DNA from: Owenia fusiformis
Lineage: Eukaryota; Annelida; Polychaeta; Sabellida; Oweniidae
Direction of reading: 5' to 3'
Assembly: GCA_903813345.2 (NCBI GenBank)
Contig: CAIIXF020000003.1
Location: forward strand, 33,649,562-33,713,561
Length of the DNA: 64,000 nt
Below are positions 10,860 through 23,568 of the stretch, one piece after another; within the stretch, counting starts at the first letter, position 1, and each line of letters starts with the position of its first letter. Below the pieces are notes generated by a model. It made no database searches, had not been told where the DNA came from, and saw only the letters and a program-made list of their open reading frames with translations. Position numbers and translations under genes: made by a program.

Positions 10860-11408
10860 TATTTTTGATGTATTACAGAGTCTTAAGGCAGCGTGTATTT
10901 ATTTAGCGTTGTAACTCGTGCCGATTTTTGGAATCAAGTACATGTAATTCAAATTATTTTGAGTCCAAAAGTGAATAAGATTTGCGATTTTCATACAAAA
11001 ATAAACAAGAAAAAAGGGAAAAAATCTTACCATTGCATGTCCTACAGTCATTTTAGTACTGTTTTCAATGCTGTTCACTCCACAATGGACTAGGTACGTT
11101 AGGTATATCACAAGTTGTCCATATCTACCAATGTAAAGTAGATACTTACAATTAATAACGGCATATATAGGAAGTATATTATGAATATATACATAGATTC
11201 TAATTATTATTTTGAATCTTATAGAGTGAGGAGATTTTATTGGAATGACTGTACAATGCGTTTTTCAGTTTTCTTGACAGAAACATTTTTTGAAATCATA
11301 ATTCTGTGGATGCGCTGAAATGTCTCAAAACTTGTCTCGGAAGTTGATTCATTCAATTTTTCAGATTTATTTTTATCAACTACCTCCTGAATTTTTACAT
11401 CACCAATT

Positions 11409-14400
11409 ATGTCTGCACGAGAAGCCCGCTTTGTAACCCCAGAGGCCCAAGTAATCACCAATAAAAGATTCAGCATTGGTGGAACATTACTGAAGACACC
11501 ATGGACAAGAAGACATACACCATATGCTAAGACTCCAAAAAGTAGAAGGATAGCTGGTACGATTCTGTTTAGATTTTTTTATGTTTTTTTCTTTGTATAA
11601 CATATTATTATTTGCATACAACTATACATATGCCAGTATTTCAGACAATATGAACCTATGGTAGATTTTATATCTTTTTTCCCATACTCACAATGTTATA
11701 TAAGGCTAATGTGACAGCCATCTTGAAAGCTTAAATTCAAAAAGGAGATCCTAACTAGATTTCTTAATATTACATTTAAAAACTATTTAAACCCTGAAAA
11801 TATTTAACAGCATTTTTAAATCAGTAGTCAGCGAGCTGGTGATGCTGTACCGATATGGGTTAACTACTACTTTCAGGTCCAGAGAAAAGTGCAGCTTTAG
11901 ACGTCAGCCTGTCGTCAGCTGAAAGACGTGATGACCTTGCACAGGAAGAAGAAACTTTGTCAGGTAAGTGAAAAACTGAACAAATTAGTTGAACCTTTTT
12001 TCTCTTTCTTTATTTGACAGTCACTGATCAAGGATATGAACTGTTTTTATTATAATTTGGCACACAATATAGGCTCCATCAGGTAGTGTCTTGAGAACCA
12101 TTCATTTTCAGGGATTGAAGGTAACATAGTAACTTTATCAATGTACAATAGTCCTATACACATTTGCAACAATATTTGTGTAATTTTAAAAAAAAAAGAA
12201 ATAAAACAATTCCCAAAAATTTGATTTCATAAATTGTGATCATTTTTGGTATATTTATTGAATATATTTGTGTAATTTTTTTTAAAAAAGAAATAAAACA
12301 ATTCCCCAAAATTTGATTTCATAAATTGTGATCATTTTTGGTGTTTATTGAATGCTCCTTGTATATTTCAGTTCATCATGGTATTATTTTTGTTTTTAAC
12401 AGGACTAGTTAACAAGACATGGAGAGTCTACCAGATGACACCACTTTACAACTTCAAATATGGTAAACTGAAAGAATATTCAAGATCACTATCAAAATAT
12501 TTACAAGCCGTAAGTTTATCCAACATTTAATATATTCATAGTTAGTTTCTTTATTTAATTTATATCTTGTGTACATGTAGAGTTCAACTACACAAATGAG
12601 TGTTAAAAATATGTTATTCATATGTTCTGCTCAAATTGTTCGTTGAATTGGTGTCTCTGATGTGCATTTTCTTACATACACGACTACTAATATATTGTCA
12701 TCAAACTAGGTTGAGTCATCGGGTCAAACTTTTTGAAATATATAGATTTTCACCATCTGAAAGCATCAAGTTGAGTTTGACAGTGGTACTGTTCACATTT
12801 CAGATTTTTACATGGTAAATTAATGGGTGGCAGATTAAAAAAATTGGACTAAAAAGCATCTCCATTAAAAGGTGTTAAGATTAGAGAGGTGTTTGGATAT
12901 AATATACATGTTTACTGTACAATAACGTAAAATTTGCTTATTTTCAGCAAATTCAAAAAGGTATAGAACTTGACCCGAATGCTGAAGTGTCAAGTGATGT
13001 AAAAATAACAGAAGTAAAAGGTCTGAACATGGCTGAGGAAGATAATGTTGCTTTGAAGGTCACAGTCAGGAGTAAACAGAAAGCAGGTTAATATTTTATA
13101 CAGGCTGGGCCAATTTTATCACTTGTTTTCAATCAATTCTTCCCTATTCAGAAAAACCAAACTAGAAAAGTGTTGAGTGAGCAACTATTTATTGGTCCAC
13201 TTTGTATATTGTAGGTTACTGGTGTTATATGAGGAAAGAGGAAGTGTATTTATTTTTAAAAAATTACATTTCTGAAGGAACCAAAGAAGTCCTGGTTACA
13301 AATTATATTTTGATGAATAAAAACGCATTTAAAAAATAATAACACCCTGAAAACTCTTAAGTTACTCAATGTGAATTTCTCATATTTGGGATTAAATTAT
13401 TAGCTTAATTTAAAGGTTTCATGTCGCCACCAATAATCATTGACTGACATTTAGTGCTGGTTGATGTCTGTAACAATCGTTACACTCTTGTAACCATTAC
13501 CAGGCTGTATCATGTCATGTCATGTTATGCCTTGTTTGTAGAATGTCCTGTTTATCTGTGATAACAATCTAGTACATTTCTAGTACATGCACCAGGGCTC
13601 TCACCAGAAAAAAATTAGGGTGTGGTGCTTGTTACTGCGAATACGCGATTCGAAGCGTGAGTAAAGCGAACGCGCGAGCGGAGCGAGCCTAAGCTATTAA
13701 AAATATTTTGTAACTATATTCACTTGCAAAAGTTCTTAATTTATCCATAATTTGTGTACAATATTAGAAATATACATTATACCTTCTTCTATTGAATCAC
13801 TGCAAACTTTCTGATTCTGAATTATAACCTGCTGGATTGGCAGGCCATACATTTTGACTTCCTGTTTACTTGCTGAATTATAATCTGCTGGATTGGCAGG
13901 CCATACTTTTTGACTTCCTGTTTACCGGCAAGTATAATTCACTCGGTATTTCTCAAATACCACTGGCGGATTAGGGGGGGGGGGGCCCAGGGGCCCGGCC
14001 CCCCCCCCTTGGGTGGGCCCAGAAAAAAAAAATTGGGCCCAAAAACAAGGCCTTCAGGCCCCAAAAAGTGGGCCTTTTTGGTCATTACTGGGCCTTTTAA
14101 GGCCTTATTTGTTAATTTCAGGCCAAATTTTGAAGAAAATGGGCCTCAAAATTTCAAAATTTGGGCCCACTTTTGGATTTTAGGGGCCCAAAATTTTTTC
14201 CCCCGCAAGCGCGGACGTTTTTTCTCTGACCTGAAATTTGGGCCCCCCCCCTTGTTGGTTCCTGGATCCGCCCCTGAATACTGATGATTATCTGTCAATT
14301 TCACTTAAAATTTGTCTTCTCTAAGGTAGGTGGGTTCTTGTTCTTTTATTCTGATTACGTTTTGAGTAGAATTTACAATTAGTTTTATAGAAGAGATAGG

Positions 14401-17400
14401 TTGAATTTTTTTCAATTTTTTTTTGATCTTGGCCTTGGGCCGTGATCTGCCGTGGGAAAAGTGCGTCCAAGTGACTCTGAAGCTCCTTGCGCAATTATTT
14501 TGGCGCAGAAGCAGTACCTCACGTTCAATACAAATATGGCTGTCAGGTAAAAGAAATTTGTTCATAAATCGTGATTTAACACGATATTAGCATGAATTTT
14601 CAACAATTTAGGCTGTGGTTACTACAGTTTAGACTGTGGTTACTACCTTCTATTTTGGATAGGTTGTGGCGGCACTCAATTAGAGTGTGACGGGGCGCCA
14701 CACTCTAAAAGCGTAGCGAGAGCCCTGTGCACATTGATGATAATCATTTTATTGTTATCAAGACATATTTCAAATAGTATTAGATGTATGGTACTCTATG
14801 CAAGAGAAAGATGTGCTTGTCATTTATATTCTCATAACTCAATTTTTTTGTTTTTAGCAAATGGTGAAAAGAAGGTATTGCTGACTATGTTATTATGCTG
14901 CACCGATGCCCTGAGAGAGTGCAAGCCAACATGTCCTGATTCATTCACCATTCTCCCCCTAATGCTGAGTAATGGGAATATGACTATGGGCAACCATATA
15001 AACAATTGGTTCAAGGTATGAATTCGTAATATGTGGATGAAGATATTTTTTCATTATATAAACAAATGTTTAGAGTATCATAAATGTGATTTGGTCATTA
15101 GAGAACTCAGAAAATCAGAAAGTTGTATAACACGTTTGACAAATTTTATTTGATAAATTTAAGATCTTTTTATTTATTCATAGTCTAGAATCTTTAGGTG
15201 AAAACGTTTCAAAAGTATATAGAAGCAATCTTAGGGTGAATTTCAAGATGTGATAACATCCTTTTGAAAACCTGAAGTGATACCAAGCAATCAATTGATT
15301 TTTTCACCAAAATCCAAGACGGTCAACACAAATGCATCCAAATATCACAAAATTGATGAATATCAACATTGAATCAGTCAAAATAATTGAATGCTGATCA
15401 AACATGACTTATGTTTTTACCTATCAGTAGGAATCTGATTCTGACAGGAAAAGTGAAATTTTTTCTGGCTCAGTTGATTTTTTCAGCATGTACAATTATC
15501 CTTGTATAGGAAAATAACATAGCAACATGGCAGCAATTATAAAAAAAAATCTGTAACAAAAAAGGCTGAACAATACTGTAATTCATTATTCATTGCTGGG
15601 ATATTTCAAATCACCCACCCTTGTCTAATACAAAAATTTGCTTCTTGCATCTACTTTCAGACATCATTTGACTGTTCTGTCCAAAAGATGGTGTTCAACT
15701 CCATTGAGTTAGCATGGATGGTTTCTATGTGGGCCAGTTTAGTACCAGGTGAGGCTTGTCATGGTATATACACAGTATGGTCCATGTCATGAGGCAGTCT
15801 TGATATTGGCCCTTTAAACCAAAATGATAATGAACTAATCCATGGCAATTAATGAACCATTTTAAAAACCTCATTTTAACAAATAGGGATAAAATATTTG
15901 ATCCTACCTTATTAGTTATAGTTTTATGGTATAAAGTTTGAGATTGACATGGTATCAAAATTATGTGACCTGTAATCTAATGAGGTTGTTATAGCAAAGT
16001 ATGATATTTATTGTGTAATTTTTATTGTAGATTTGTACATAATTTATAAGCAAATGTATGGTCTCATATAGTTTCAAGACATTTTTATAGATTTTGACAT
16101 ATTTTTCAATTGTTGAACTACAACTGACGACAACTGAGTAAGCAACAATAAAGTCTTGAATGAGCAATTTAGTTGAATATCATATACCATAAGTGCAAGA
16201 ATATTACTAAACTGCTTTTTAGCCAAAAGGTCTGTAATTAAAGTGTTCCATTTTTAGAACGCAGTGCCAAGAGTGTTGAGTTAACCTATAAGGTGCCAGA
16301 TGAGGTGGAAGGCTTAGACAGAATTACATATACTATAGATCCACATGATTGCAAAGCAATATGGGAAAGGTAATCAACAATTTTGAAAATAACTTTCTCA
16401 TAAAGATATCATCTTAGGCCTTTTTAAGTTAATTTGATAAAGATTGATTTTGCAGTTAGAATTTGCAAATGAAAATGTTAGTTTATAAGTCACAAATTAC
16501 TAATTTGTTTACCAATAAGGTACAATCAATAAAAACTGAAACAATGAATTTAATTTAATACCTCTCATTTTATTTAAAAATATCAGTAAATTTAAATTTT
16601 GAGAAACTTGCCTATTTTCATGTTTGTACTTGTAGTGTTCATGATGAAAGCAAAGATATGGCAGAAGCAGATGAGGTGTCTGAGTTTGTGCTGTCTTTAG
16701 AGAAACACTTTGATGTTGTCTTTAAGACTCACCTCAGTGTAAGTAGCAAATATGTCATATAAACTAGATACCAAGATTGCAAGCAGATGAGGTGTCTGAG
16801 TTTGTGCTGTCTTTAGAGAAGCACTTTGATGTTGTCTTTAAGACTCACCTCAGTGTAAGTAGAAAATATATCATACAAATAATTGAAATTATGCTCTTAA
16901 TTTCTTAGTTTGTGACAAGAAAAACTTTCCAAATTATCCTCCCTCCATATTCCAGCTTATCGATTTCAAAAATGTTAAAACAAATTATAGTAGAGCTATC
17001 TGAAATAAAAGTCATGAAATAAAAAATAAGAATGCTTTGTTTAGGTAGCTATCAGTATAAAAAAATCTTTGTATCTTTTCAAATCATTTCAATAGCTCAA
17101 ACAAATAACCACTCATGTTTCTGACATGTTTGTGATAGAACAAATTAAGCAAATTTAAAGAGCTTTACCAAATTCATCGGGAGTAGTGCTCCAAATCAAT
17201 TTCCGTAGAAAATATTGGGACTCCCCTTTACAAATTTTGGCTACTCACTGGTTCAATCAGGTTTGCGATAGAACATATAATACATTTCATCAGCACCTAG
17301 CCGCAGCCTATATTGTGTATTGTATGCAACATTTTTATTGCATTTCAGTCGCTGTTCTTAACCAGAGTTGGGACATCTGTAGCTTATGTATCAACTGAGG

Positions 17401-17778
17401 GAAAACTAAAGGTGAATATACTGAATATTACACGACTCACTAGAATGGGGATGAACGTCATGTCTTGTAAAATTATTTTGGAAATAACCTCTCTTGATTT
17501 CATTTTATAGTGTATATTTTATTTTAGTTCTATGATTTATTATTTATCTCCATATATAAATACAAATCAGACTTTAACATCCTTACATGTCTACCTTTGT
17601 ATTGATGTGTATTTAGAAATATGCCTTAATATGAACAAAATGTTCTCTTTGGAAAAAAATTACATAACACTTGACTTGATTTGCTTTTCAGCTGTTTACA
17701 AAAAAACACATACACAAAGTTTTACGATATTTGACTGAACTAGCATTAGAAAAAATCCAAGCAGGAACAGGAACGTAG
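11409..17778 (+). CDS. CENPL: Centromere protein L (complete, ten exons, 363 aa)
   Basis: CENP-L pairs with CENP-N in the constitutive centromere-associated network, which binds CENP-A nucleosomes and supports the kinetochore. Exons: 11409-11556, 11877-11963, 12403-12509, 12948-13086, 14858-15015, 15661-15748, 16258-16369, 16636-16738, 17349-17411, 17692-17778. All junctions are GT-AG and the phases agree, giving 1092 nt. Family landmarks: WRVYQMTPLYNFKYGKLKEYS (exon 3), LPLMLSNGN…NWFK followed by TSFDCSV (exons 5-6), ELAWMVSMWASL (exon 6), and the C-terminal KKHIHKVLRYLTELALEKIQ. Length is close to vertebrate CENP-L (about 340-350 aa). The first exon encodes a basic, Ser/Thr/Pro-containing tail (GGTLLKTPWTRRHTPYAKTPKS), poorly conserved as expected. 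Intron 4 carries nested hAT-like elements. The 3' part of exon 8 plus its donor is tandemly duplicated downstream (about 16772-16870); using the first donor gives the intact protein. Confidence 0.93.
13593..14727. mobile_element. hAT-like non-autonomous element, 5-bp TSD TGCAC
   Basis: Ends CAGGGCTCTCACC and GCGAGAGCCCTG are inverted copies. TGCAC flanks it at 13588-13592 and 14728-14732. The subterminal segments GGGTGTGGTGCTTG and GGGGCGCCACACTC also correspond. It lies in CENPL intron 4 and contains a second element (13961-14276) and a short local duplication (GCTGGATTGGCAGGCCATAC at about 13831 and 13882). Confidence 0.88.
13961..14276. mobile_element. Nested poly-G/C MITE with GGCGGATCC ends, 5-bp TSD AATAC
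   Basis: The left end CACTGGCGGATTAGG is a diverged inverse of the right end CCTGGATCCGCCCCTG. AATAC flanks it (13956-13960 and 14277-14281). The interior is G/C-tract rich with GGGCCC words. It sits inside the 13593-14727 element and so inserted later. A truncated relative is at 22478-22625. Confidence 0.83.
16661..16870 (+). repeat. Tandem duplication of the 3' edge of CENPL exon 8 with its splice donor
   Basis: The block from GCAGATGAGGTGTCTGAG through the exon end (CACCTCAGT), the GTAAGTAG donor and about 20 intron bases occurs twice, the second time from about 16775. The copies differ at only a few positions. The second copy lacks a polypyrimidine tract and convincing acceptor. Reading through the first donor meets an in-frame TAA (CATATAA), so the second donor would not give a full-length protein. 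Confidence 0.88.
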
Positions 17779-17811
17779 CAACAAAAAATGCCAGAAAGTA
17801 TCCATTTTGGA

Positions 17812-17817
17812 AATAAA
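17812..17817 (+). terminator. Poly(A) signal AATAAA for CENPL
   Basis: A canonical AATAAA 34 bases after the CENPL stop codon. This would make a very short 3' UTR; other AATAAA words downstream are possible, so this is a candidate. Confidence 0.5.
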
Positions 17818-17994
17818 AATAGATATTCATGTGTTGTATATAATGTTATTGGAGCATTGGATTACTGCAACAATCATGTGATTATATTACAATGAGGAGA
17901 TTATAGTGATTAAGCAGGATCATCTCTAGGATTATTTACTTCTGAGATAATTACAAATATAAAAACAGTGTTTGGCAAGTATTTATTATAGAAG

Positions 17995-18220
17995 CAATTA
18001 GCACCGGGCCTGGTATCCTAGATTGACAGAACCAGAACCCTGGAATGACAGCACTAGTACCCAGGATTGACATGACTGGTACCCTGGATCGGTAGAACCA
18101 GTGCCCTAGATTGAAAGGACTAGTACCTTGGACTGCCAGAATCAATACCCAGGATTGACACCACTGTTACACTGGATTGGTAGAACTTGTCTCAGGATTG
18201 ACAGAACTGGTACCAAGGAA
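17995..18220. repeat. Degenerate ~32-36-bp minisatellite downstream of CENPL
   Basis: About six to seven imperfect units of the kind 'CCCAGGATTGACATGACTGG' alternate GATTGACAG/GATTGGTAG with ACTAGTAC/ACTGGTAC. Unit divergence is high, suggesting an old array. Confidence 0.7.
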
Positions 18221-21200
18221 TACAGATATATGAACTTGATGTAATTCAAAAATATGTGTACATGTATTGGTACAAAATGATTTTTTCTTAATTTTTATCA
18301 GTTTTTAGTGATTCTCGACACAATTGAGAAGATTTGTTGTAACTATTTTATGTTCTTAGGTAAAACTGTCGTCAGTTTTAATATGATGTTAAAAGTTTTA
18401 TTTTAGTGATCAGAAAAACCATGAACATAAGAAATCCAGAAAAGGGTTGATTTTTGCCTTAGTTTTAAAGCTGAAAAAACAAGCACTTGTCAGAGTGTAT
18501 ACCTGACGAACATTATTCACAATGGTCTGTATTATACCAATTTATTTAGGAGCTTTCTCAGTTATATGAGTGTATGAAGTAACACACACATTAGAACCAT
18601 CAAATTGTTACCAGATAGATTATATGAATTTTTATTTTTTAATTATAATTGGTTTTAAAGGTAAAATTCTATTTATGCAACCAAACACAATATTTTAGTT
18701 GCTTCAAATGGCATTATAGTATAAAATGTTTTATTTAACCAAATGTGTCTTTTGTGCACCAAGTACACATGGTCAAATACAGAGTTGCCATTTCCAGATT
18801 CAGTAGAGACTAATGTTTTACAACATGTTATTATTAAAACATTAGTGTGCCTTATTAGAGCATTTGAGAAAAATATGTCACAACTCAAGGTAAGCTTGCA
18901 GCTTATGAGTACTTATCTGCTTATTATACAATATTTTATCATTTATTTGCATCTTAATTAAATTGTTTTTTTGGAATCTTCAGTTTTTCAATCCATTCTA
19001 TGGCACTATCAAATCAATGTGTCCATTTTAGGTTCAAAATACTTGGATACTCATTTAGAAGTAAGCTAATCTCATATTAAATATTTTAACAGATGTAGAG
19101 AAGGACTACATGTATTATGTACATGTGTTTATACTTCACTGTAAAAGTATATGATTGTTATTTGTAAATATTTTACTGTAACTATAAATATATTTATATA
19201 ATTATGTTCAAAAATAAGTTTGTTTTTCCTAAAACTGAAATCAAGGAATTACTCTTGTATTGGCTGGTGAAAATGTTTGTGTTTATTTTCTAACCAATAG
19301 ACTTATCTAATGTAAATTAATTTACAGTTTCAAGGTCATCTCAGCACCTCAACTCCTGTAAAACTCGACCTGTAAAAAACACTTTCATTTTTATATACAA
19401 CCTTTAAGGCATTTTAAAGCTAGAATCCTGCAATTAACTGATTGTCTTGTGAATTTGATTAATACTAGTATTTCGCCTATTTGTTGGATCACACAAATCC
19501 CTCGAATGTCCGGCATTTTGGTCTACAAATTCCAAACATTCCTGCAACATATTGAAGTAATTTATTGTGATTGATCATCATGTTGATTAGGAACGAAGTT
19601 TTCTGCATTTTTCTTGAATTTATATCTAATTCTTCAATCAGAATAAACATGGCTAATAGACATAATAAAGGTTTACCCAGTTTGTTTCCACTTTGACAGA
19701 ACAATGTTGCATTGCATTGTGTAGGACAGGGTTGTAGGCCTATTGCATTGTATAAAACAGGCTTGCAAATGCAAGCATGCAATGAAGTATAAATTAATCA
19801 CCTAGAGACCCAATCTTGCTAGGGTGCAACATTCACCACAACGCCTATCGGACTAACAGTCTAAGATAACACTGACTAGTAAGATATACCTTTGAATTAA
19901 CAAATTTTGGCGTGATGTTCAATTTTAAAAAAAACATGAGTCTTTGGATCAAACTTTTGTTCACAGAATTCATTATTGCAAAGATTATTTTGACAGTGGA
20001 ATCTGAAATTGACGAGATTGGGTTATATAATACTGCACTACGGGTCTTACTATGGTTTAACTATTTAAGGACAAGATAAACTTTCTAATAGTAGGTATAC
20101 AGAATTTGTGGCTAGCTATTATAAATTATAACAAACCAAGCACATGCTGTTGTCGGCTTCCAAAAAAATTATTTTTACAGATCCATTCGTTACATTTAAT
20201 TTCTCAGTCCCTCGAGGTTAGATTCATTTCTGGTATAAAGTACATTTAAAAGGACAAGATAGAACTTCTAATGACAGGTTCAATCTTTTGTATGTCCGGT
20301 GTAAAAGAAATTATGGTCCCCTCGGGATTATGGTCCCCTTTCTTAAAGGCCCTTACTGGCCCTGATTGTGGATAGAATAATAAGGGAAAGAGTTGTATTT
20401 AGGTCACCATATAAATCAATGGAGAGTAGGACCATAATTTGATAGGACCTCCTACCCTTTTACACCGGCTTTAAAATATTTCGTCATCTATTATTGAAGG
20501 TCTATGCGTTACACTTGAATTTCCAGTTATTGAAAGTTGGATTCAATACATGTATGAAGAGATTAAAAGATTTAAAAGAAAACACTAAGCTTTCCAATGG
20601 TGTGGTGGATGTGTAGCTGACTTTCCAAATCATATAATACGAGGAAATGTATATAGTTTTGCCAGTTTGCAAAAATTTCGTCGATATATTACTGCAATAC
20701 ACTTAATTTCGTATTATCTAAAGTTGAATGCGATCACACGTAATTTTTCGGTCTTTGAAAGGAACTGAATTCAACAATGTTTTTCTCTTAAACCAATTAC
20801 TGAAAACATCCTGTAAAAAACACGGTCCTTTATGTAATGTTGACCAATTTGCAACAATTTAATGCAAAAATTAATTTTATATAACTGTTTTTGTTAACAT
20901 TTTTTGTTTTTAGTGCAATTGTTTTTTGTTCCTTTCTACCAATTCTTGAGAATGAAATAAGATGTCTTTCCGAACCTTGTCGGAACAAAATAGCATACAC
21001 AACATTTTCTAAGACCTCTCAATATTATAGTTATACTAAGGAAATTTTGGTTGATTTTACAATAAGTATGCAAAAACCTAAAACAACCCCCCCCCCAAAA
21101 AAAAAGATAAAAATTAAGTTCAACCTTTTATTTCATTAACAAGATACTTTTTTAAAATCAACCAAACTTGTGTAAAATTTTCAGAATGTTTTGATGACTG

Positions 21201-21352
21201 GTTTAAGAGAAACGCGTGTTCAAAAAACGCTGAATGTGTGGCAAGCTATTTTAAATCATAGCCTAACGGAAAACTGTACGTAATATTTCTATTCTGTAAA
21301 AATATTTTGACAATTATTTAATAAAGTTGTATGCGATACATTTAATTTCTAA

Positions 21353-21475
21353 GTTTTTCATCACTCACTCATTGACAGGGCTCACTCACTCATTAAAAGG
21401 GCAGTTGGCTTAGTGTAAAACACTTAGTGTCATACACTAAGCCCCTTTTAATGAGTTTGAGTGATGAAAATGTAA
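21353..21475. repeat. Hairpin / foldback repeat
   Basis: TTTTTCATCACTC … ACTCATTAAAAGGG … GGCTTAGTGT is inverted as ACACTAAGCCCCTTTTAATG … GAGTGATGAAAA around a short centre. The left arm contains an extra duplicated CTCACTCACTCATT word. Probably a small MITE. Confidence 0.7.
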
Positions 21476-22477
21476 TGAGCATGCAATTTTTTTCTACATT
21501 GTGGTAGATTAAAGTGAGAAGTGTAACAAAAAAGTGTGGCGTTCCACGTAAGTGTTCAGCGTAGAGAGCACACACATACTGTAAAGTTCTGCATCAATAG
21601 CCAGTCACTATATTCTATGATAACATATATTATTCTGTGAAATAAATACTATATAGTAATGCAGGTGCTTTTCAGTTACCCAAACCTAGGATGAAGAAAT
21701 AAAATGGTCGGTAACATGGATGAAAAGATTGAGGTAAAGCGTAACAATTTAGACTTGTCATGAAAATGATCAATCCCTGGGGGAACTGCGGAAACTCTTT
21801 GAGGAAAAGAAAGGGAATGCGAGAGTCTTGTTCGGTCGAATGATCAATTCCATGTAAACTCTTTGAGACGGGACGCGGGCGAAAGTAAACCTTAGAAAAG
21901 GGTGGGATGGCCTGCCAACCAAGGCATCGCCATCCGAGACGGGACCGATTATGCCGAGACGGGACCGATTATAAAGAGTACCCCATAGCATGGCGTTTTT
22001 TCAACAAGGTTGTTATTCGAACAGTGTACAATAGGATTACATTGACATGCATTGTATTTTATTGCCACTAAAAATAAACTTGCATTGAAAATTTTCGAGG
22101 GTTGACCTGTCAACCGTTCCGTAATTAGCGTGGTCCCCGTTTGATCAAAATTTGGCCTATTCGCGGGATAACACAAATTCCTTGAATGTCCCGCGAAATC
22201 CCGAAAAATTAAGATATAAAAATCTGTCCTTCGAGAAAATCTTTGGGTTTATGACAGCACACTGGAAGCTTACGGGAGACTTAAACACACTTGAAAGCCT
22301 AAAATGGCCTCGCTTCTCTCGGGTTCCTAAAAAGTACTTATATTACATGAATTAAGAAAGCAAAATATAGCCTAAAGGCTCTAAAGTCTACTGTCATTAA
22401 CCATCGATATCAGTTTATTCATATATCTCATGATTGAAATTTTACTCCATTTTTGCAAGTGACTCATTGATCTCAAG

Positions 22478-22625
22478 GGCGGATCTGGAAATTAATAAAT
22501 TAATAGGGGGGGGGGCAAATAATTTCTTGATCAAATCTTAAATTCCGAAAACATTGGGCCCTTTGAATAAAAAAATGGGCCCAAAATTTGAAAGTTGAGG
22601 CCCATTTTACTCAGAATAAGGCCCA
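22478..22625. mobile_element. Truncated relative of the GGCGGATCC poly-G MITE
   Basis: AAGGGCGGATCTGGAAATTA, a G tract, and 'ATGGGCCCAAAATTTGAAAG' resemble the interior of 13961-14276. No matching right terminus is found. Confidence 0.6.
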
Positions 22626-23033
22626 ATACAAAAAATAAAATGATTAGTTATGCCAGTATAGCCGTGCTGTATTTAGCATCTCAAATTATCAAACACAAGA
22701 CACTGACATTACATCTGAACATGCAAAATGTCATCATCAATTTGTTACAGACGCCGAACGAAAAATCAAGCCTGTAAACTGAACTAATAAACAAAAGACA
22801 CAAGTATTGCAATCAGTGTCCATTTGAAGTGTTTATTCTCTGCTGATAGAACTGTTTCTTTTACAGCATTTCTTGAAATGAAGACGTTGACGATCATTAA
22901 CTGTGACTGCTGTCATAAATAAGATTATATTGTCTACTTATGTTTTGTCCATTGACCTCTCTACCAATTACAAGCATCCAGTACATTTCCCGAAAATTCA
23001 AGTATCCTGGGATGTCTCGCAGAAAATTCGTCA

Positions 23034-23180
23034 ATGATCTGACGTACATCTATTTCAATGTCATGCACATCGGTAGTCTTGCTTAAAAGACCCTGTACTC
23101 CCCCCCCCCCTTTATCTCTCTCCCTAGATAGAAGGATAAATGGGGGGGGGGAGTACAGATATACTGTACGTCAGATCACG
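23034..23180. repeat. Hairpin with C/G-tract core
   Basis: TGATCTGACGTACAT (23036) is inverted as GTACGTCAGATCA (about 23166), and inside it TGTACTCCCCCCCCCC is inverted as GGGGGGGGGAGTACA. A small foldback element is likely. Confidence 0.7.
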
Positions 23181-23568
23181 GTTACAATTGGGTAAGTCAA
23201 TAAATACATATCAGTAGGCCTACCCCCTCCCTCTGTCATAACACAGGCCTAGACCTACTATAGGCTATATTCACACTAGAGAATGCGTTTCGGTTTATTG
23301 CCAGGTAATTGCTGGATAACTCTTTTGAATTTCCCGCCGAATATACATCAAAACGAAATTATTGTTTTATTGATCACACACGTCAAATTTATCTAAAATG
23401 ATATTTGTTTGACATTTTTAGATTTATTTTCATTCTTCTGCAAAAACAAATATTCGATAAACGATAAACAAATATAGATATTTCATTCGTTCTGCAACGA
23501 GTTTGAGATTTACTACTTTGGAATTCGCGCATGCGCAGTAATCTTAGCAACCATCAAAAAACTTAAAA

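Larger units (their letters stand above)
9236..11408. promoter_or_regulatory. Head-to-head intergenic region between CTDP1 and CENPL
   Basis: The two start codons point away from each other across 2.17 kb. Much of the space is MITE DNA (9624-9860, 9891-10123, 10463-10859). No TATA box or initiator can be assigned with confidence, and a shared bidirectional promoter is only a possibility. An unseen 5' non-coding exon of CENPL could lie at 10860-11400. Confidence 0.35.
18221..23568. other. Intergenic region CENPL-DYNLRB, no gene seen
   Basis: About 5.3 kb of AT-rich DNA. I found no exon-like conservation or splice-framed ORF. Visible structures are the hairpin at 21353-21475, the element fragment at 22478-22625 and the hairpin at 23034-23180. 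Two short similar stretches containing 'CACAAAT(C/T)CCT(C/T)GAATGTCC' (about 19493 and 22172) hint at another old repeat. Confidence 0.55.

Noticed and set aside
16772-16870. Second copy of CENPL exon 8 edge as a mutually exclusive exon
   Set aside because: It lacks the exon's first ~25 bases, a polypyrimidine tract and a convincing acceptor. The first copy alone gives a family-length protein.
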